From positions 77,968 to 141,967 of the forward strand of contig NZ_JOHS01000029.1 in assembly GCF_000725625.1 (NCBI RefSeq): DNA of 64,000 nt, read 5' to 3'. Shown piece after piece: positions 1-10,373 of this stretch (position 1 is the first letter of the stretch; each line of letters starts with the position of its first letter). The DNA comes from Streptomyces sp. NRRL F-6676 (lineage in GTDB: Bacteria; Actinomycetota; Actinomycetes; Streptomycetales; Streptomycetaceae). The position numbers were made by a program, and so were the translations under genes. The notes beneath the pieces were generated by a model. It was not told where the DNA came from, did no database searches, and saw nothing but the letters and a program-made list of their open reading frames with translations.

Positions 1-634
1 CCCCGCGGCCGAGCGCCTGTTCGGGCGAGAGGTACTGCGGGGTGCCGACGACCATGCCGGTCTGCGTCATCGACGTCACGCCGGACTGCATGGCGCGGGC
101 GATGCCGAAGTCCATCACCTTCACCACGCCGCGCTTGGTCACCATCACGTTGCCCGGCTTGATGTCCCGGTGCACCAGCCCCATCTCATGGCTGATCTCC
201 AGGGCCGCCAGCACGTCCGCGGTGACCTTCAGGGCCTGGTCGGCCGGCATCGCGCCGTACCGCTGGATGTCCGACTCCAGGACCGAGCCCAGGGGGCGGC
301 CCTCGATGTACTCCATGACGATGTACGGCGTCGGCGTGCCCGTGCCGCCGGAGTCGTCGCCGAGGGAGGTGTCCTCGCCGGTGTCGAAGACGGAGACGAT
401 GTTGGTGTGCGTGAGCTTCGCCACGGCCTGCGCCTCGCGCCGGAACCGCTCACGGAAGGCCTGTTCCCGGCCGAGTTCGGTGTGCAGCGTCTTGATCGCG
501 ACCTGCCGGTCGAGCACCGAGTCGTAGGCGAGGTGCACCGAGGCCATGCCGCCCTCGCCGAGCAGGTCGCGCAGCTGGTAGCGGCCTCCGGCCACCGATC
601 GCCCCGCATACCGGCTCTGGCCGTCCTGGCTCAT
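1..634 (-). CDS. Serine/threonine protein kinase, N-terminal part (runs off the left edge)
   Basis: Eukaryotic-type Ser/Thr kinase of the PknB class. The visible 211 codons carry the ATP-binding glycine loop (GEGGMASV), the catalytic lysine in VAIKTL, the catalytic loop HRDIKPGN, the DFG motif, and the activation segment up to GTPQYLSPEQALG. The start ATG is at 634 with GGGGGA about 8 bases upstream. Everything after the activation loop, including any membrane anchor or external domain, lies outside the window. It is transcribed away from a second kinase at 1023, and the two catalytic domains are clearly related (both have MTQTGMV followed by GTPQYLSPEQALG), so they probably arose by duplication. 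Its substrate cannot be told from sequence. Confidence 0.93.
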   Translation of the reverse strand, partial: MSQDGQSRYAGRSVAGGRYQLRDLLGEGGMASVHLAYDSVLDRQVAIKTLHTELGREQAFRERFRREAQAVAKLTHTNIVSVFDTGEDTSLGDDSGGTGTPTPYIVMEYIEGRPLGSVLESDIQRYGAMPADQALKVTADVLAALEISHEMGLVHRDIKPGNVMVTKRGVVKVMDFGIARAMQSGVTSMTQTGMVVGTPQYLSPEQALGRG

Positions 635-1022
635 GTTCTGCGTCCCCCATCGGCGTCGCGAGCACAGGGAAAACCCCTGCTCCCGCGTTCCCCGCCCGCC
701 TCCGACCGGTGCGCTCCCGACCGGGCGACCGGCTGATAACTGATCGACTGGCTCATTCCCGGCCAAGTCTGCCCCAGGGCACCGACACGTCAAGCGCGGT
801 GCCCGATCCGTGACCCTACGCGAAGGAAGCGTCGCGCAAGCGTTACAGGTGGCCTACCCCCGGTACACAGAATTTGCACGGAGGGACCCGCGCCGGGTTT
901 CATGGCCGGTCCGCTCGAAATCCAACGGGGACCGCCGCTTCGCGCGGAGCCTGTAGCGTGACCCGACGGAAGACCGTGACAACCACCGCGCAGACCGCGG
1001 GAAGACACGACGGCGAGGACTG
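635..1022. promoter_or_regulatory. Divergent intergenic region between two kinase genes
   Basis: 388 bases with no convincing gene. It must hold the promoters of both flanking kinases. The one clear structure is an inverted repeat with 8-base arms (GGGCACCG at 777-784, CGGTGCCC at 797-804) separated by 12 bases. This could be an operator or a short hairpin. I could not assign -35/-10 boxes with confidence. Confidence 0.4.
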
Positions 1023-2621
<1,599 letters not shown>

Positions 2622-2631
2622 CCCGTACGAC

Positions 2632-2673
2632 ACGGGCCCCGGCCGCGGCATGATCGCCGCGGCCGGGGCCCGT
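2632..2673 (+). terminator. Terminator after the kinase gene
   Basis: Perfect inverted repeat with 18-base G+C-rich arms (2632-2649 and 2656-2673) and a 6-base loop (ATGATC), starting 11 bases after the kinase stop codon. Confidence 0.85.
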
Positions 2674-3158
2674 TCGCGTCTGCCGTGCGCGCCCGCACGG
2701 AATGCCGTACGGGCGGAACGGGCGCGATGGGTGGGAACGGAGTAGAAAGGGGTGGAACGGGTGATTTTCCCGGGTTTCCGGGGGACATCCGCCGCGACCG
2801 CGATCATCGCCTCCACCGGCGGCGAACCCTTCACGTGACGCGGCTCACCGGGATAACGTGCCCTTGTTCCGGCCCCCTGCAAGGCTGTGACCAGCATCTG
2901 TTCCCGACTTCTCGATTTACTTGGAAGCCCAAGCAAAATCGCAGGTCAGAAGGGGTTTCACAGAAATGTGGAGCACTGGGTAACGTGCTGTCCCGCAGGG
3001 CGCTCGCCGGGGCACCTGTCACGCCTGTTCCCGACCGGGCCGCACCCACCCCGTGCGCCCCCCCAGGAGCGGGCGAGCCGCTCTCCCGGGCTCGGAACGG
3101 GCCGGGGAGACCCCAGGCACCCGGCGAACCCGGGGGCCGGACCGACGGAGGAGCACAC
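2674..3158 (+). promoter_or_regulatory. Upstream region of the 2-oxo acid dehydrogenase operon with an imperfect palindrome
   Basis: About 485 bases without a believable gene. An AT-richer stretch holds an inverted repeat: CGATTT-a-CTTGG at 2913-2924 opposite CCAAG-ca-AAATCG at 2929-2941, around AAGC. It is unusual in an otherwise G+C-rich region and sits about 220 bases before the bkdA-like start. It may be an operator, for example for an Lrp-, BkdR- or TetR-type regulator, or part of the promoter. A 91-codon reading frame from 2887 to 3162 also crosses here but looks like non-coding sequence. Confidence 0.4.
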
Positions 3159-4529
3159 GTGACCGTGGAGAGCACTGCCGCGCGCAAGGCGCGACGCAGC
3201 GCCGGAGGCAAGGCCGGCGCCACCGGCACCGAGCGGGCCGGCTCGGCCGGCGGGACCGGCGAGCGCGCCGGCTCGGCGGACGAGCAGACCGGCACCACCG
3301 GAACCAAGCGCACCACCCGCACCACCGCGAAGACCGCCGGCGCCGCCGGAACCGCCGGCACCAAGCGCGCCGCCGCGAAGCCGCGCGCCGCCAGGCAGTC
3401 CGCCGCGAAGACCGGCCCGAAGGGCGCCGCCCCGGCCGCCGCGGGCGAGGCCGACCTCGTCCAGCTGCTGACGCCCGAGGGCAAGCGGATCAAGAACGCC
3501 GAGTACGACCCGTACGTCGCCGACCTCACCCCCGAGGACCTGCGCGGGCTGTACCGGGACATGGTCCTCACCCGCCGCTTCGACGCCGAGGCCACCTCGC
3601 TCCAGCGCCAGGGCGAGCTGGGCCTGTGGGCCTCGCTGCTCGGCCAGGAGGCCGCGCAGATCGGCTCCGGCCGCGCCACCCGCCCGGACGACTACGTCTT
3701 CCCGACCTACCGCGAGCACGGCGTGGCCTGGTGCCGCGGGGTCGACCCGACCAATCTGCTCGGCATGTTCCGCGGCGTGAACAACGGCGGCTGGGACCCG
3801 AACAGCAACAACTTCCACCTCTACACGATCGTCATCGGCTCCCAGGCGCTGCACGCCACCGGCTACGCCATGGGCATCGCCAAGGACGGCGCCGACGCGG
3901 CCGTGATCGCCTACTTCGGGGACGGCGCCTCCAGCCAGGGCGACGTCGCCGAATCGTTCACCTTCTCCGCGGTCTACAACGCCCCCGTGGTGTTCTTCTG
4001 CCAGAACAACCAGTGGGCGATCTCCGAGCCGACCGAGAAGCAGACCCGCGTGCCGCTCTACCAGCGCGCCCAGGGCTACGGCTTCCCGGGCGTCCGCGTC
4101 GACGGCAACGACGTCCTGGCTTGCCTCGCGGTCACCAAGTGGGCGCTGGAGCGGGCCCGCCGGGGCGAGGGCCCCACGCTGGTCGAGGCGTTCACCTACC
4201 GGATGGGCGCCCACACCACCTCCGACGACCCCAGCCGCTACCGGCACGACGACGAGCGGGTCGCCTGGGAGGCGAAGGATCCGATCGCCCGGCTGCGCGC
4301 CCACCTCGCCGCCGCAAACCACACCGACGAGGGATTCTTCGCGGAACTCGAGGCGGAGAGCGAGGCGTTGGGAAGGCGAGTGCGCGAAGCGGTCCGTGCC
4401 ATGCCGGACCCGGACCACTTCGCCATCTTCGAGAACGCCTACGCGGACGGACACGCGCTGGTCGACGAGGAGCGCGCCCAGTTCGCCGCCTACCAGGCGT
4501 CGTTCGCGGACGCGGAAGGGGGCAAGTGA
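3159..4529 (+). CDS. bkdA: Thiamine-dependent 2-oxo acid dehydrogenase E1 component, alpha subunit
   Basis: E1 alpha subunit of a branched-chain 2-oxo acid or pyruvate dehydrogenase complex. It performs TPP-dependent decarboxylation of the 2-oxo acid. The GTG start at 3159 is fixed by GGAGGAG at 3147-3153; the 456-residue product begins with about 100 Ala/Lys/Arg/Thr-rich residues that are histone-like and probably disordered, followed by the catalytic domain. TPP-binding signature: GDGASS near residue 254 and QNNQWAIS about 30 residues later. A conserved start region follows LRGLYRDMVLTRRFD. It forms a tight operon with the E1 beta gene (one base between stop and start) and the E2 gene. In streptomycetes such clusters are named bkdABC; the substrate (branched-chain or pyruvate) cannot be decided from sequence alone. 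Confidence 0.9.
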   Translation: MTVESTAARKARRSAGGKAGATGTERAGSAGGTGERAGSADEQTGTTGTKRTTRTTAKTAGAAGTAGTKRAAAKPRAARQSAAKTGPKGAAPAAAGEADLVQLLTPEGKRIKNAEYDPYVADLTPEDLRGLYRDMVLTRRFDAEATSLQRQGELGLWASLLGQEAAQIGSGRATRPDDYVFPTYREHGVAWCRGVDPTNLLGMFRGVNNGGWDPNSNNFHLYTIVIGSQALHATGYAMGIAKDGADAAVIAYFGDGASSQGDVAESFTFSAVYNAPVVFFCQNNQWAISEPTEKQTRVPLYQRAQGYGFPGVRVDGNDVLACLAVTKWALERARRGEGPTLVEAFTYRMGAHTTSDDPSRYRHDDERVAWEAKDPIARLRAHLAAANHTDEGFFAELEAESEALGRRVREAVRAMPDPDHFAIFENAYADGHALVDEERAQFAAYQASFADAEGGK

Positions 4530-4530
4530 G

Positions 4531-5508
4531 ATGACCGAGAAGATGGCGATCGCCAAGGCGATCAACGAGTCGCTGCGCAAGGCCCTGGAGGCCGACCCGA
4601 AGGTCCTCGTCATGGGCGAGGACGTGGGCAAGCTCGGCGGCGTCTTCCGCGTCACCGACGGGCTTCAGAAGGACTTCGGCGAGGAGCGGGTCATCGACAC
4701 CCCGCTCGCCGAGTCCGGCATCGTCGGCACCGCGATCGGCCTCGCCCTGCGCGGCTACCGCCCGGTGGTGGAGATCCAGTTCGACGGCTTCGTCTTCCCC
4801 GCGTACGACCAGATCGTCACGCAGCTCGCGAAGATGCACGCCCGCTCGCTCGGCAAGGTCAAGCTGCCGGTCGTCGTCCGCATCCCCTACGGCGGCGGCA
4901 TCGGCGCGGTCGAACACCACTCGGAGTCCCCCGAGGCGCTGTTCGCGCACGTGGCGGGCCTGAAGGTGGTCTCCCCCTCGAACGCCTCGGACGCCTACTG
5001 GATGATGCAGCAGGCCATCCAGAGCGACGACCCGGTGATCTTCTTCGAGCCCAAGCGGCGCTACTGGGACAAGGGCGAGGTCAACACCGAGGCGATCCCC
5101 GGCCCCCTGCACAAGGCCCGGGTCGCCCGCGAGGGCACCGACCTGACGCTCGTGGCGTACGGCCCGATGGTCAAGCTCTGCCTGGAGGTGGCCGACGCCG
5201 CCGCGGAGGAGGGCAGGTCCCTGGAGGTCCTGGACCTGCGGTCGATCTCCCCGCTCGACTTCGACTCCGTGCAGGCCTCGGTCGAGAAGACCCGCCGCCT
5301 GGTCGTGGTCCACGAGGCGCCGGTCTTCCTCGGCTCGGGCGCGGAGATCGCCGCCCGCATCACCGAGCGGTGCTTCTACCACCTGGAGGCCCCGGTGCTC
5401 AGGGTCGGCGGCTACCACGCCCCCTACCCGCCGGCCCGCCTGGAGGAGTCCTACCTCCCGGACCTGGACCGGGTGCTCGACGCCGTCGACCGCTCGCTGG
5501 CGTACTGA
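4531..5508 (+). CDS. bkdB: 2-oxo acid dehydrogenase E1 component, beta subunit
   Basis: E1 beta subunit of 325 residues, the normal size for this family. It shows the transketolase-like pyrimidine-binding domain (MGEDVGKLGGVFRVT near residue 30, then LAESGIVGTAIG) and the C-terminal transketolase domain (DLTLVAYGPMV, LEVLDLRSISPLDFD). The ATG start at 4531 follows the E1 alpha stop by one base, so translation is probably coupled. Together with E1 alpha it forms the heterotetramer that transfers the acyl group to the lipoyl arm of E2. In branched-chain complexes this subunit also makes up part of the substrate pocket, but I do not see residues that would settle the specificity. Confidence 0.92.
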   Translation: MTEKMAIAKAINESLRKALEADPKVLVMGEDVGKLGGVFRVTDGLQKDFGEERVIDTPLAESGIVGTAIGLALRGYRPVVEIQFDGFVFPAYDQIVTQLAKMHARSLGKVKLPVVVRIPYGGGIGAVEHHSESPEALFAHVAGLKVVSPSNASDAYWMMQQAIQSDDPVIFFEPKRRYWDKGEVNTEAIPGPLHKARVAREGTDLTLVAYGPMVKLCLEVADAAAEEGRSLEVLDLRSISPLDFDSVQASVEKTRRLVVVHEAPVFLGSGAEIAARITERCFYHLEAPVLRVGGYHAPYPPARLEESYLPDLDRVLDAVDRSLAY

Positions 5509-5518
5509 GGAGAGGGTC

Positions 5519-6994
5519 GTGACGACGATGACTGACGCGTCCGTACGCGAGTTCAAGATGCCGGACGTCGGCGAGGGGCTCACCGAGGCCGAGATCCTCA
5601 AGTGGTACGTCCAGCCCGGCGACACGGTCAGCGACGGCCAGGTGGTGTGCGAGGTCGAGACGGCCAAGGCCGCCGTCGAACTGCCGATCCCCTACGACGG
5701 AGTGGTGCGCGCGCTGCACTTCGCCGAGGGCACCACCGTCGACGTGGGCACGCCGATCATCGCGGTGGCGGTGGCCGGTGCCGCCGCCGAGGCACCCGTC
5801 CAGGAGGCGCCCGCGGCGGCCGGGGAGCCGTCCGCCGAGGCACCGGAGGGCAAGGGCCGCACGCCGGTCCTGGTGGGCTACGGCGTCGCCGAGTCCGCCA
5901 CCCGCCGCCGCCCCCGCAAGCCGCAGTCCGGGCAGCAGCCGGCCGCCCCGGCACAGGAGGTGCCGGCCGTCCCCGCCCCGGCGGCGGAACCGGCGGCCGA
6001 ACCGGCACCGGCACCGGCACCGGCACCGGAACCGGAGCGGCCGGAATCCGGGCTGAACGGGCACGGCGGACCGCGCCCGCTGGCCAAGCCGCCGGTGCGC
6101 AAGCTCGCCAAGGACCTGGGCGTGGACCTGACGGCGGTGACACCCTCGGGCCCCGACGGCATCATCACCCGCGACGACGTGCACAAGGCGGCGGCCCCGT
6201 CCCCCACCGAGGCGCCGACGCGGGCCCCGGCCGCGCGGGCGGCCGTTCCCCAGGCCGCGCCCCCCGCCGTCTCGTACGACGCCGCGCGGGAGACCCGCGT
6301 CCCGGTCAAGGGCGTCCGCAAGGCGACGGCCGCGGCGATGGTCGGCTCCGCGTTCACGGCCCCGCACGTCACGGAGTTCGTGACGGTGGACGTGACGCGC
6401 ACGATGAAGCTGGTCGAGGAGCTCAAGCGGTCCCCCGAGGAGTACGGACTGCAAGGGCTGCGGGTCAACCCGCTGCTGCTGATCGCCAAGGCCCTGCTGG
6501 TCGCCATCCGGCGCCACCCGGAGATCAACGCCTCCTGGGACGAGGCCAACCAGGAGATCGTGGTCAAGCACTACGTCAACCTGGGCATCGCCGCCGCCAC
6601 CCCGCGGGGCCTGATCGTGCCGAACATCAAGGACGCGCACGCCCGGACGCTGCCGGAACTGGCCGCGTCCCTCGGCGAACTGGTCGCCACGGCCCGCGAG
6701 GGGAAGACGTCCCCGGCGGCCATGCAGGGCGGCACGGTGACGATCACCAACGTCGGCGTCTTCGGCGTCGACACCGGTACGCCGCTGCTCAACCCCGGCG
6801 AGTCCGCGATCCTGGCGGTCGGCGCGATCAAGCTCCAGCCGTGGGTCCACAAGGGCAAGGTGAAGCCGCGCCAGGTCACCACCCTGGCCCTGAGCTTCGA
6901 CCACCGCCTGGTCGACGGCGAACTGGGCTCCAAGGTCCTGGCCGACGTGGCCGCGGTCCTGGAACGCCCGAAGCGGCTGATCACCTGGGGATGA
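5519..6994 (+). CDS. bkdC: 2-oxo acid dehydrogenase E2 component (dihydrolipoyl acyltransferase)
   Basis: E2 core of the complex, 491 residues. It begins with one lipoyl domain (DVGEGLTEAEI, lipoylated lysine K50 in VETAKAAV), then a long Ala/Pro/Glu linker, the peripheral subunit-binding domain (about 193-225, VRKLAKDLGVDL), a second Ala/Pro linker, and the catalytic domain ending with the active-site motif DHRLVDG near 461. The GTG at 5519 follows GAGGAGAGGG; an in-frame ATG lies nine bases later. It is the last gene of the operon. No lipoamide dehydrogenase (E3) is encoded nearby, so the complex must share an E3 encoded elsewhere. The DVGEGLTEAEI form and single lipoyl domain favour a branched-chain complex. 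Confidence 0.92.
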   Translation: MTTMTDASVREFKMPDVGEGLTEAEILKWYVQPGDTVSDGQVVCEVETAKAAVELPIPYDGVVRALHFAEGTTVDVGTPIIAVAVAGAAAEAPVQEAPAAAGEPSAEAPEGKGRTPVLVGYGVAESATRRRPRKPQSGQQPAAPAQEVPAVPAPAAEPAAEPAPAPAPAPEPERPESGLNGHGGPRPLAKPPVRKLAKDLGVDLTAVTPSGPDGIITRDDVHKAAAPSPTEAPTRAPAARAAVPQAAPPAVSYDAARETRVPVKGVRKATAAAMVGSAFTAPHVTEFVTVDVTRTMKLVEELKRSPEEYGLQGLRVNPLLLIAKALLVAIRRHPEINASWDEANQEIVVKHYVNLGIAAATPRGLIVPNIKDAHARTLPELAASLGELVATAREGKTSPAAMQGGTVTITNVGVFGVDTGTPLLNPGESAILAVGAIKLQPWVHKGKVKPRQVTTLALSFDHRLVDGELGSKVLADVAAVLERPKRLITWG

Positions 6995-7018
6995 CCGGCC
7001 GTACGCGGCGACGACCGC

Positions 7019-7055
7019 GGAAGGGGCCCGCCGGCGATGCCGACGGGCCCCTTCC
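7019..7055 (+). terminator. Terminator after the E2 gene
   Basis: Inverted repeat with perfect 12-base arms (7019-7030 and 7044-7055) and a 13-base loop, 25 bases after the E2 stop. It lies between convergent genes and may work in both directions. Confidence 0.8.
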
Positions 7056-7103
7056 CGGTGTCCGGGCCGTCCCGGGGGTTCCGGGTCCGGCCGGGTGCCG
7101 CTG

Positions 7104-7997
7104 TCAGACGGCGAAGCCGTAGTTCAGCAGCTTCTTCGCGTCGGCGGTGCGGTTGGCGACCGAGGTGGAGGCCAGGACCGTGCCGATGACCGTCTTGCCG
7201 TTCCGGGTCGCGGCGAAGACCAGGCAGTACTTGGCCTCCGGGCCCGAGCCCGTCTTGACGCCGATGGCGCCGCTGTAGCCGCTGAGCAGCGGGTTGGTGT
7301 TGCTCCAGTTCATGTAGCGGTAGCCACCGCTCTTGGTGGTCACCTTCTGCTTGGTGGACTTGGTCTTGACCACCGAGCGGAAGGTGGAGTTCTTGAGCGC
7401 GCTGCTCGCGAGCTTGGTCAGGTCGCGCGGCGTGGAGTAGTTGCTGCCGTTGCCGATGCCGTCGAACGAGTCGAAGTGGGTGTTGGTCAGCCCGAGGCTC
7501 TTCGCGGTCTTGTTCATCTTGGAGATGAACGACTTCACGCGCGCCGAACGGGACGAGCCGGAGCCGAACTTGTCGGCGAGCGCGTAGGCCGCGTCACAGC
7601 CCGAGGGCAGCATCAGCCCGTACAGGAGCTGACGGACGGTCACCTTGTCGCCGACGATCAGATGGGCGGAGGAGGCGTTGTTGCGGACGATGTAGTCGCT
7701 GTACGCCTTCTGGATCGTGACCTTGGAATTCAGGTTCAGATTGGACTGGGCCAGCACCACCTTCGCCGTCATGATCTTGGTGGTGGAGCCGGTCGACAGC
7801 TTCGTGTCGGCCTTCTTGGTGTACAGGGACTTGCCGGTGCCGTTGTTCATCACGAACCCGCCCTTGGCGGTGATCGAAGGCTTGGTGACGGCCTGCGCGG
7901 GAGCCGCGGTGAGGGCCCCGGTGGCCAGCACGGCGCCGGTGGTGACCACGGCGGCGGTGACCCTGCGGAGCCGAGCGCCCCTAATGGCGGTAATCAA
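7104..7997 (-). CDS. D-alanyl-D-alanine carboxypeptidase (S11-type penicillin-binding protein)
   Basis: Secreted low-molecular-weight penicillin-binding protein that trims the terminal D-Ala of peptidoglycan side chains. I choose the TTG start at 7997 because GGAG lies 8 bases upstream and gives a normal signal peptide (ITAIRGARLRR, hydrophobic core, cleavage after APAQA near residue 36). An in-frame ATG at 8027 has no good ribosome site and adds acidic residues. The three active-site motifs are visible: SxxK as STTK (S71, K74), SGC at about 130 in place of SxN, and KTG in VKTGSG. Length is about 297 residues, somewhat shorter than S11 enzymes with a C-terminal membrane anchor; no such anchor is seen. 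Confidence 0.88.
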   Translation of the reverse strand: MITAIRGARLRRVTAAVVTTGAVLATGALTAAPAQAVTKPSITAKGGFVMNNGTGKSLYTKKADTKLSTGSTTKIMTAKVVLAQSNLNLNSKVTIQKAYSDYIVRNNASSAHLIVGDKVTVRQLLYGLMLPSGCDAAYALADKFGSGSSRSARVKSFISKMNKTAKSLGLTNTHFDSFDGIGNGSNYSTPRDLTKLASSALKNSTFRSVVKTKSTKQKVTTKSGGYRYMNWSNTNPLLSGYSGAIGVKTGSGPEAKYCLVFAATRNGKTVIGTVLASTSVANRTADAKKLLNYGFAV

Positions 7998-8256
7998 CGT
8001 GAACGCTCCGATTGCGTCGTCTTGCATCGCTGTGCGCCGCATGCTCTGCGCCTGCACCGTGATGCGGTGAAATGCCCCTGGAGGGCGGCGAGATGAAAAA
8101 GCCGCCACTTCGTCAGACGAGTAAGTAGCACAGAAGGATGCACCGTTGCCGGGATGTGTGTCACACCGGGGTCGGGTGGTGCGCAGGCGCGGCCGGCGCC
8201 CGTCCACACTCTGGACGCGGCGCGGTATGCGTACGTGTTGTATCTATGCTGTGCGC

Positions 8257-8961
8257 ATGCCTTCGCCGTCCGCCGCCACCGTCCCCGACAAGCCACCCGC
8301 GCGGCACCCCGCCGCACCGTCCGCCAAGCGGCCGCCGGCCGCCGACCGCGTGTACGCGCACGTCAAGAAGGGTGTCCTGGAGCGCCGCTACGAGGGCGGG
8401 ACGCTGCTGACCGAGGGAGGCCTGGCCGAGGAGGTCGGGGTCTCGCGCACCCCCGTGCGCGAGGCACTGCTCCGGTTGGAGGCCGAGGGCCTGCTGCGGC
8501 TCTACCCGAAGAAGGGCGCCCTCGTCCTGCCCGTCTCCGCCCAGGAGATCGCGGACGTCGTCGAGACCCGGCAGCTCGTCGAGGCGCACGCGGCCCGCAA
8601 GGCCGTGCCCGCGCCGCCCGTGCTGCTCGCCCGGCTCGAGGAACTGCTCGCCCGGCAGCGCGAGCAGGTCGCCGCCGGTGAACTGGCCGAGGCCGCGGTC
8701 ACCGACCGCTGCTTCCACGCCGAGATCGTGCGCAGCGGCGGCAACGAGATCCTCTCCCGCCTCTACGACCAGCTCCGCGACCGGCAGCTGCGCATGGGCG
8801 TCGCCGTGATGCACGCCCACCCCGACCGGGTCACCAAGACGCTCACCGAGCACGGGCAGATCCTCGACGCGCTGCGCGCCGGGGACGCCGACCGGGTCGT
8901 CGGCCTGCTGCACGGCCACGTCAGCTGGTTCTCCCACCTGGCCCGGGGTGAGGTCCGATGA
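8257..8961 (+). CDS. GntR-family transcriptional regulator
   Basis: GntR regulator of the FCD subgroup, 234 residues. The winged helix is at about 28-95 (GGLAEEVGVSRTPVREALLRLEAEGLL is the classic recognition region), and the helical ligand-binding FCD domain follows (ETRQLVEAHAARKAV, then conserved His/Asp positions around DRCFHAEIV and TEHGQILDAL). The ATG at 8257 is preceded by a possible -10 element (TATCTA near 8241) only about 11 bases away and by no ribosome-binding site, so the message may be leaderless or nearly so. The MFS transporter gene overlaps its stop by four bases, so it probably controls that transporter. The effector is unknown; FCD regulators often bind organic acids. Confidence 0.9.
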   Translation: MPSPSAATVPDKPPARHPAAPSAKRPPAADRVYAHVKKGVLERRYEGGTLLTEGGLAEEVGVSRTPVREALLRLEAEGLLRLYPKKGALVLPVSAQEIADVVETRQLVEAHAARKAVPAPPVLLARLEELLARQREQVAAGELAEAAVTDRCFHAEIVRSGGNEILSRLYDQLRDRQLRMGVAVMHAHPDRVTKTLTEHGQILDALRAGDADRVVGLLHGHVSWFSHLARGEVR

Positions 8962-10271
8962 GCACCGCCTCCGGCAGCTCGCTCCGCCTGCCCGGCGATC
9001 CGCCCGGCGGCCGGCGGGCGATGGCCGTCTGGTCGATCGGCGTCTCCGTCTACTTCGTCGCCGTCATCTTCCGTACCTCCCTCGGCGTCGCCGGCCTGGA
9101 CGCGGCGGACCGCTTCCATGTGAACGCCTCCGCGCTGTCCACCTTCTCGATCCTTCAGCTGCTGGTCTACGCGGGCATGCAGATACCCGTCGGCCTGCTG
9201 GTCGACCGGCTCGGCACCAAGAAGGTGCTGACGATCGGCGTGGTGCTGTTCACCGCGGGCCAGCTCGGCTTCGCGTTCTCCCCGTCCTACGGCACCGCGC
9301 TCGCCTCCCGGGCGCTGCTGGGCTGCGGCGACGCGCTGACTTTCATCAGCGTGCTGCGGCTCGGCACCCGCTGGTTCCCGGCCCGGCGCGGGCCGCTGGT
9401 CGCCCAGATGGCGGGGCTTGCCGGCATGGCGGGCAACCTGGTCTCCACACTCGTCATCGCCCGGCTGCTGCACGGGATCGGCTGGACGGCGGCCTTCGCG
9501 GGCAGCGCGCTGGCCGGCGTCGTCGTCCTCGTCCTGCTGGTCCTCTTCCTCAAGGACCACCCCGAGGGCTTCGAGCCGGAGCCCGTCCCGCACCAGGGCG
9601 CCGCCTATGTGCGCCGGCAGATCGCCGCCTCCTGGCGGGAGCCCGGCACCCGGCTCGGCATGTGGGTGCACTTCACCACGCAGTTCCCGGCGATGGTGTT
9701 CCTGCTGCTGTGGGGGCTGCCGTTCCTCGTCGAGGCGCAGGGTCTGTCCCGCGCGACGGCCGGTGAGCTGCTGACCCTGGTGGTGCTGTCCAACATGGGC
9801 TTCGGACTGGTGTACGGGCAGCTCGTGGCCCGGCGGAACGCGGCCCGGCTGCCGCTGGCGCTCGGCACGGTGGGCGCGACGGCCCTGCTGTGGGCGGCCA
9901 CGCTGCTGTACCCGGGCGACCGGGCGCCGATGTGGCTGCTGCTCGTGCTCTGCGTGGTGCTGGGCGCGTGCGGACCGGCGTCGATGATCGGCTTCGACTT
10001 CGCCCGGCCCGCCAACCCGGCCGAACGTCAGGGCACGGCCTCCGGGATCACCAACATGGGCGGTTTCGTCGCCTCGATGACGACACTGTTCGCGATCGGC
10101 GTGCTGCTGGACGCGACCGGCGACGACTACACGGTGGCGTTCTCCGCGGTCTTCGTCCTCCAGGCGCTCGGCATCAGCCAGATCCTGCGGCTGCGCGGCC
10201 GCGTGGCGGTCCGCGAACGGGAGCGGCTGGTGGCCAGCCGGGTGGAGACGGTGCACGTTCCGGCAGTGTGA
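8958..10271 (+). CDS. MFS-family transporter
   Basis: Major facilitator superfamily permease of 437 residues with about twelve membrane segments. The signature between helices 2 and 3 is visible as GLLVDRLGTKKVLTIG. Helices follow at regular spacing (VLTIGVVLFTAGQLGFAF, ALAGVVVLVLLVLFL, WLLLVLCVVLGACG and others). Its ATG overlaps the stop of the GntR gene, so both are co-transcribed. The family includes nitrate, sugar-acid and drug carriers; the sequence gives no clear substrate, though the FCD-type regulator suggests an organic acid or related metabolite. Confidence 0.88.
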   Translation: MSTASGSSLRLPGDPPGGRRAMAVWSIGVSVYFVAVIFRTSLGVAGLDAADRFHVNASALSTFSILQLLVYAGMQIPVGLLVDRLGTKKVLTIGVVLFTAGQLGFAFSPSYGTALASRALLGCGDALTFISVLRLGTRWFPARRGPLVAQMAGLAGMAGNLVSTLVIARLLHGIGWTAAFAGSALAGVVVLVLLVLFLKDHPEGFEPEPVPHQGAAYVRRQIAASWREPGTRLGMWVHFTTQFPAMVFLLLWGLPFLVEAQGLSRATAGELLTLVVLSNMGFGLVYGQLVARRNAARLPLALGTVGATALLWAATLLYPGDRAPMWLLLVLCVVLGACGPASMIGFDFARPANPAERQGTASGITNMGGFVASMTTLFAIGVLLDATGDDYTVAFSAVFVLQALGISQILRLRGRVAVRERERLVASRVETVHVPAV

Positions 10272-10279
10272 GGGGTGCC

Positions 10280-10297
10280 GCGCCCCGGCCGGGGCGC
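10280..10297. terminator. Palindromic element between convergent genes
   Basis: An 18-base perfect palindrome (GCGCCCCGGCCGGGGCGC) just after the MFS stop codon. It has no loop as written, but an internal tetraloop would give a short stem. It may act as a weak bidirectional terminator. Confidence 0.4.
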
Positions 10298-10303
10298 GGG
10301 CCC

Positions 10304-10373
10304 GTCCCCTACGGCGTCACCGGGCTGGCCGTCCCCTACGGCGTCACCGGCCCCGTCCCCTACGGCGTCACCG
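10304..10373. repeat. Three tandem copies of a stop-codon-containing segment
   Basis: A 19-base core (GTCCCCTACGGCGTCACCG) occurs at 10304, 10331 and 10355. The third copy contains the last codons and TAG stop of the minus-strand isomerase-like gene. The spacings (27 and 24 bases) are multiples of three, so read-through of the stop would meet Pro-Val-Thr-Pro-stop again twice. Confidence 0.85.

Noticed and set aside
2832..2842. TTCACGTGA, a partial parS-like sequence
   Set aside because: Only the central nine bases match; the flanking bases do not, unlike the perfect site at 23835.
2887..3162. 91-codon frame ending inside the E1 alpha start codon
   Set aside because: Tempting because of the overlap with the next gene, but its residues are Pro/Gly/Arg-rich without any motif, the start lacks a ribosome site, and the region carries a palindrome.
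8028..8042. ATG starts for the carboxypeptidase at 8027 or 8042
   Set aside because: No ribosome-binding site precedes either and they add residues that spoil the signal peptide; the TTG at 7997 with GGAG is better, though not proven.
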